From positions 2,048,979 to 2,112,978 of the forward strand of contig OZ038322.1 of NCBI GenBank assembly GCA_964035795.1: DNA of 64,000 nucleotides, in the 5' to 3' direction. The translations under genes were made by a program, and so were the position numbers. This DNA comes from Pterobdella sp. o SKG-2022. Lineage: Eukaryota > Annelida > Clitellata > Hirudinida > Piscicolidae. Positions 58,840-64,000 of this stretch are shown here, one piece after another. Every line of letters begins with the position of its first letter. Position 1 is the first letter of the stretch. Under the pieces are notes generated by a model, which was not told the origin of the DNA, did not search any database, and saw only the letters and a list, made by a program, of their open reading frames with translations.

Positions 58840-61800
58840 TCTCCAAGCACAAATAAATCTGAAAAAAACACTTATAGTTGCGAGATAGCTAATGATGATA
58901 GCAAAAGTGAAAGTTTTATAGTGATTAATGAAGGATCAAAACATCAGAACGGCACTGTAGAAGAAAAAACAACAAATATCGATAAAGTGGCTCTGAGTTT
59001 TCATATAACTTCTCAAAGTTGTGAAACGTCACTAGGAACAGGGACGTGCACAGATAAAACGACATCTGCAATTTCCATCAAACAACCTTCTCTAACTGAT
59101 ATATCTTTGAATGAGTTAAATCACGCACATACCATAAAGAAAAAAATTAGCATCAAAAAGATGAATCAAGACATTGACAATATATCGACAGAATCCCAAA
59201 AAAACTGTAATCAATCAGATGTATCGAGCACCCACCCATCGGTGCCACTGGCCATTCCCGGCACGGAGTCTTCACAGCAGAGCGAACAGATGTCGCCTTT
59301 GATGCAGCCACTACCAATCAACAGTCAACAAGCTTTGCTTCCTATGGCTTCAAACAAAAACCAAATTCTTGTTATAAGATTGATAATGCATGGAAAAGTG
59401 AGTTTACAATTTCAGTGCTATGTTTTTAATTGTTTCAGCGTTCAAAATGGTTAGGTTTTTCAAATTATGAAACATAATGGAGCTTGTGTTCCTTTTGAAC
59501 TTTTGTCATTTCAATGTTAACTTAACAACGTTTGGCACAGAACGGCTAATGTAATGGAAAGTTTTTGAAATGCTTTAATAAACCAAGTATAAAAATTTTT
59601 AAAGAAAAAAAACAATATTAAAACTTTCTGAACATAAAAATGAATTTTTGGACCATTTTTTCAATATTTGAATTGAAATACCAGCGACGTGTAAAATAAA
59701 TAATTAAAACTGCAGAATGCATTGATATTTAGTCGAAATCAATTTACCTTATAAATAGAACATCCCAAATACCCAGAGCTTTCAAAACTTGCAAGCCACA
59801 ACCCGAGTATCTTCCCAACACATGACTAATGAAGTTTTAGAAAGACTTTTATGCAGCAAAAAAAACTTTTAAAACAATATAGCTTAAAAAAAAATTAAGA
59901 TGTTTCATAAAATCAAAATATTCAAAAGCTATCAAAAATATTTTGATAGCAATTCATATAGCGATGGTTCAAGACTCAAACCATTTTTTGGTAGTATTCA
60001 CAACAAGGTTAGGAAATTAAGCAAAATTAACTGTAAACGGAATGAAAATATTAGTAATAAAGAAATAGAATAGAAAATATAATAGGATAATAAGAGTAGT
60101 GCTTTAGGCAAGCAATTAATCGAGACACACGCATCTCGCCTAATTAGATTGGTGCTGGCGGCCCTGTCTTGACGCAAGTGAAGTTGATGTTTTATTGCAA
60201 GCTAGCACCAAGAATTTTGGCCGAGTTTTGATAATTTAGAACAATTTCCAGTTTGGAACTTACAAGATTTCTCAATTGAAAATTTATATGAGTAAAAGCT
60301 TCAATTAATTTAATAAAATTGCGATGCTGCTCAGTGATGTTTTGAAATATTAAGCCTATAAGAGGGCTCAATGCTGTTGGCCGTGCAGTTCGTGGGCACC
60401 CATCATTTTTCAGCCCCAACAGCTTTATGTAAAATCAACCTGATTTTGTTTTGGTTTCATGCATGGAATTTGACTTTATAACCTTCCTTTGAACTGAAAA
60501 AAATAAAGCCCATGAAAACGAAATAATTTAAGTTTTTGCATAAATAAATTTCTCACAATAAAGAAAAACATAATTTTCATGGTTAGGTCAGTTTTTGAAA
60601 GAAGAAATTATTTTTGAATTAGAAAATTATCAATGAATTAGAGCAATCAGGAAATATGAAAAATAGATGAAGTCTGAAAGTTGAGCAGACGTTGAAAGCT
60701 GTTATTAGACTTGACACACCATGCCCTAATTTAACACATGCACATTTTATTAAATGATTCTCCTAATACCACTTGTAAAAAGTCATTGTTTGTGTTTCAG
60801 TAAAATTGCATTAAAACAACTTTGAATTTTTATAAATTTATGTTTTCATGATATACTGTGAAGTCATAAAAAAGTATTATAATCGTTTGAAAAAAGTTAT
60901 TGGAGTATTTCGTTATGAGTATTACATGGAGTAAACAAATCACAGGAAGCGGGCAGCATCATTGGAAAAGTTTGTGCATTTTTTCATGGAATAATAAATT
61001 TGATTATAAACACACTCTCAAATATTGATAATGGCGTGTATTAAATTGATTGCTCATAATAGCATACACACACTAAATAATGCTAATCCATATATTGCAT
61101 TTTAACATTAACATTTACCACACTTGCCAGAAGGGGGAGAATGTGAAAAAGTTCAGGGAAGAGGTGGGTGTCTTTTATTTTATATTCAGAGCAATTTTTC
61201 AGAGTTTTTGTCATTTTTCAATTATTGAAAATTTCCAACTTTAGCATGCTTTTTTAATTATAATTTTTTTTTTACATACGTTTTATGAGTAGGTTTCAGA
61301 AGGTTTGAAGTTTTTAGTCTTCAAAAATGTTGAAGTCTGACGATTTTGATAGTTTTATAGGACGTATATTTCTGCCATTACTATTGCACCCATGTGCAAG
61401 ACTGGATATGTCTCAACGTTTTGATGTTTGGCGTTTGATCAAAAACTGCAAATGGTTATGAGTTGTGAATGAGAGTTTGTAGCGTTGATGTAGAAGCTTT
61501 GGTCGTCACTGTAACTCAATACAATTTCGTAAACCTAATCGAACAATTTGCAACTGAAGTCATGATAGTTATTAAATAAATTATTCACACAAATTTTTGG
61601 ATATTTTTGGAATTTGACTGAAAACATCCAGTCTTACAAAGCCAATTCAAAATTTTTTTTGCACATATTTCCAGCATTGTCCAAGTTTTTTGTACAGTTT
61701 CTTGCGTTTTATGATAATCCATCCTCACTTTGTGCTGCAGACTTTGTTCTTTCGCTTTTGTTTCCACTCTTCAGAATGGTAATGATCAAGGTTTTGTAGC

Positions 61801-63932
61801 TGTTCATGTGAGAGTATTTTGACTTTTCAAAGAGTTTTTCAGATATATAAAAAGTAAAACAGTTTATGACTAACTTGAATTTGATTAATTGACTATAAAT
61901 ATATAAATATTTTTTATTTTGTGCTTTAAATATTTTTTTTCAACAAACAAAAAAACACACTAACACACCCATACACACACCCACACACACACCCGCACAC
62001 ACACCCACACACACACCCGCACAAACACACACACATAATACACGCAATTTTTGTCTGTTTTCTTTGAAGATCTCTCTATTACTCAGATAACTCCGATTTC
62101 AATCATCTTTCCATTCATCTGAGTGGTTATTCCAATAATTAAAAGTATCTAATGCAAAAAAGTGCATTTGAGAGGATTAATTGGACATTTTTGCAGAAAA
62201 ACTTGATAACTTCGAACGAGATGCCTTTCTTCTTCTCGTACATGAGTCATCAGACCTCTCTAAAAAATAACAAGACCTATAAAAGGCATAAAACAGATAT
62301 AAAAATAGTTATATAAAATCCTTTAATTTACATCGCTCAGAGCACTCGACAGTAACTGCCCTGTGATAAGGAGTTCTACATAAGCCAATCAAATATTATT
62401 TTGACATATCATACTTCATGAAAACTAATAACTAAAAACCTCTTAAAATATCTTTAGTTCAATTAAAATATAACTTTATTTTTAAAAATACAAACATTTT
62501 GAATTAAAAAACTTCAGCTTTTAAGCATCACTGGCAAAAAATTCCAATTCAAGTTTTGAATACAAAGATGTTTCTGTTTTGGCGTATCATGTTTTACTGT
62601 ATCAATAAACAGACTCCGCAGACTCAATTTACACAAGAGTTCAAATCGGTATTAAAAAGCTATCAGACTAATTCCATTCAAATCATAAGTTTTTTATTTG
62701 CTCTCATAATCACTTTTTTGGATTTTTTAAATTCCATAACAGAGTTTCGAAATACCTGAGTAGCCTCGGGCTACAGAGATGATAACTATCTTCCATTTTT
62801 TCATCGCCACAGTCTTCCATGAAGAACCTCACAAAGATTTTGCCTTTCACGACAAACAAACTTTTTCATATAATTTCAAAAAATTCAAGCTACTCTTATT
62901 ATTATGAAATACAGCAGAAATTTTGCTATCTATTCGAGGGCCCTCCGACACCACTCCCACGTTCAAAGCCCATCTTTTGAGACCTGCTATTTCATCTCAC
63001 TTCATCCTTTTACTGCTCATTTATTATTCAGAGGTTGCTAAGTTAAGGATAAAGTTTTGTTTTAACTCAGATGAATCCAAGTTGCATTGAATTCAAAGAT
63101 TTTCAAAAATATATTCTGTTCTTTATAATAAAAATATTCTATTCTGAACATGTGTTGTTCCATCGTTTCACCAAATTTTTTACACAGTCATCTTTAAACT
63201 TCCAACTATCCTTTTAAAGTGAAAATAAGTATTTCTTTTGAATTCCTTCAAACTTATTTTAAACTTTTTCATTTTCAACAAAATTCTTTCAATTTAAATC
63301 AAAAAGTTCTTTTTTATCGATTTGATATTTAAAAAGTATCAACTTTTATTTGAAATATTGTTCATGTAAGCAAACAGTGGTCACTTTACACGTTGGAGAC
63401 AACAAATAATCTTTAGTATTAAGCAACCTCAACTCTCAAACTTCAATTTTTAGATTCTATAAAAAAGCATTCTAAGCAAAATTTTAAAAAAGTTCATTAT
63501 TGCGGAGTGAAAATATTATTTATTCTGCAAATGCCTTGACAAAACAGGGGCTCATAAAAATCTTACTCAAATAGTTTTTGAAATTTAAACAACAATCAAG
63601 CCCCATAATTAATTATTCATAAAAAAAATATATTTTCTTAACAGACAAATGAGCTTGTTCAGCTTGAAATAATAGACAAAACAATAGGAGTTCTTAAAAA
63701 CTTCAAAACACTTCGATTTGTTCATAATCCCCATCATGGGGCCATACCAATTGCTCTTATTGTGAAAGTGTTAATGTCCCAAATTCATTTTGAATTTTTG
63801 ATCACAACACTGCAGACTGGGGCTCGAATCAACATCTCAGACTCGACTTTTTCTGAAAGAATAGTGACCATCAGTGGTTCCTTGGACCAAGTTGTAGCTG
63901 CCTTCCAACTCATCTGCTGTCGCTTCGAAGAG
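58840..63932 (+). CDS. PCBP/hnRNP-K-type KH-domain RNA-binding protein, first KH domain (gene continues past the window)
   Basis: Exons: about 58840-59397 (5' limit uncertain), 60946-60969 (24-nt microexon), 61131-61163 (33 nt), 63816-63932, all phase 0 at the joins. The first exon encodes a disordered Ser/Thr/Gln-rich region and then ILVIRLIMHGK; the microexon gives EAGSIIGK; the next KGENVKKFREE; the last TGARINISDSTFSERIVTIS, then a helix ending CCRFEE. Together they form a complete type I KH domain with the GKKG loop split across two exon junctions. This matches KH1 of poly(C)-binding proteins, which bind C-rich single-stranded RNA to control stability, splicing and translation. KH2 and KH3 must lie to the right of the window. 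The long disordered N-terminus is unusual for vertebrate PCBPs. The start codon is not fixed; the first in-frame ATG in the exon is 59161. Confidence 0.82.
61947..62040. repeat. (AC)n-rich microsatellite
   Basis: CACACACACC and CACACACCCG units in imperfect tandem within the large PCBP intron. Confidence 0.93.
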
Positions 63933-64000
63933 GTTCATTATTTTGATTCATTTAAATTATTAGAATCAGTTTCAATAATTAAAGAATTGATATAAGAATA

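Noticed and set aside
60192..60419. Minus-strand 75-codon frame with GCPRTARPTALSPLIG
   Set aside because: Lies in the PCBP intron, unknown family, no splice partner; may be transposon debris but not provable here.
1..64000. Operons, CRISPR arrays, toxin-antitoxin or phage-like modules
   Set aside because: No repeat-spacer pattern, no prokaryotic gene packing; the window is intron-rich animal DNA.

Overview
The window is AT-rich, intron-rich animal (invertebrate metazoan) nuclear DNA. The evidence is GT-AG introns that join into conserved animal proteins (PDZ-GEF/RAPGEF2-like, Gemin2, a fibrinogen-domain protein, a poly(C)-binding KH protein), several families of non-LTR retrotransposons, a Penelope-like element, a hAT transposon, tRNA-headed SINEs and long simple repeats. 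I cannot name the phylum from sequence alone. There is one assembly gap (26192-26391).

Layout. 0-9 kb: a (TG)n tract, a possible orphan exon near the left edge, and a two-exon gene for a single-pass membrane protein of unknown function (3897-8429, +). 9.9-17.4 kb: a Gemin2 gene on the minus strand in eight small exons (227 codons plus stop, all phases consistent), with introns packed with LINE and SINE debris. 17.5-25 kb: a repeat zone with a long terminal-inverted-repeat element carrying LINE fragments inside it, two short relatives beside it, a LINE fragment, AT-rich sequence, and a dead hAT transposase cut by two SINEs. 25-34 kb: a possible membrane-segment exon, the gap, then a pile of reverse-transcriptase elements (Rex/CR1-like, a zinc-finger-tailed LINE, a Penelope fragment, and a nearly full-length endonuclease-RT LINE on the minus strand).

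34.7-38.6 kb: a secreted coiled-coil plus fibrinogen-C-domain protein in seven exons (+). 39.4-51.7 kb: a PDZ-GEF (RAPGEF2/6-type) Rap guanine-nucleotide exchange factor in twenty exons (+), 1076 codons without a break, with a LINE in one intron. 51.7-58.4 kb: I see nothing supportable. 58.8 kb to the right edge: the first KH domain of a PCBP-type RNA-binding protein, including a 24-nt microexon; the gene runs off the window.

The host genes are not an operon or pathway cluster. Gemin2 acts in spliceosomal snRNP assembly, PDZ-GEF in Rap signalling at membranes and junctions, the fibrinogen-domain protein outside the cell, and the PCBP protein on C-rich RNA. I found no prokaryotic, CRISPR or defence-island features. 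The most informative results are the exon reconstructions of short-exon genes (Gemin2, PCBP microexon), the nested inverted-repeat family at 17.5-20.8 kb, and a tRNA-headed SINE family that carries two different tails.
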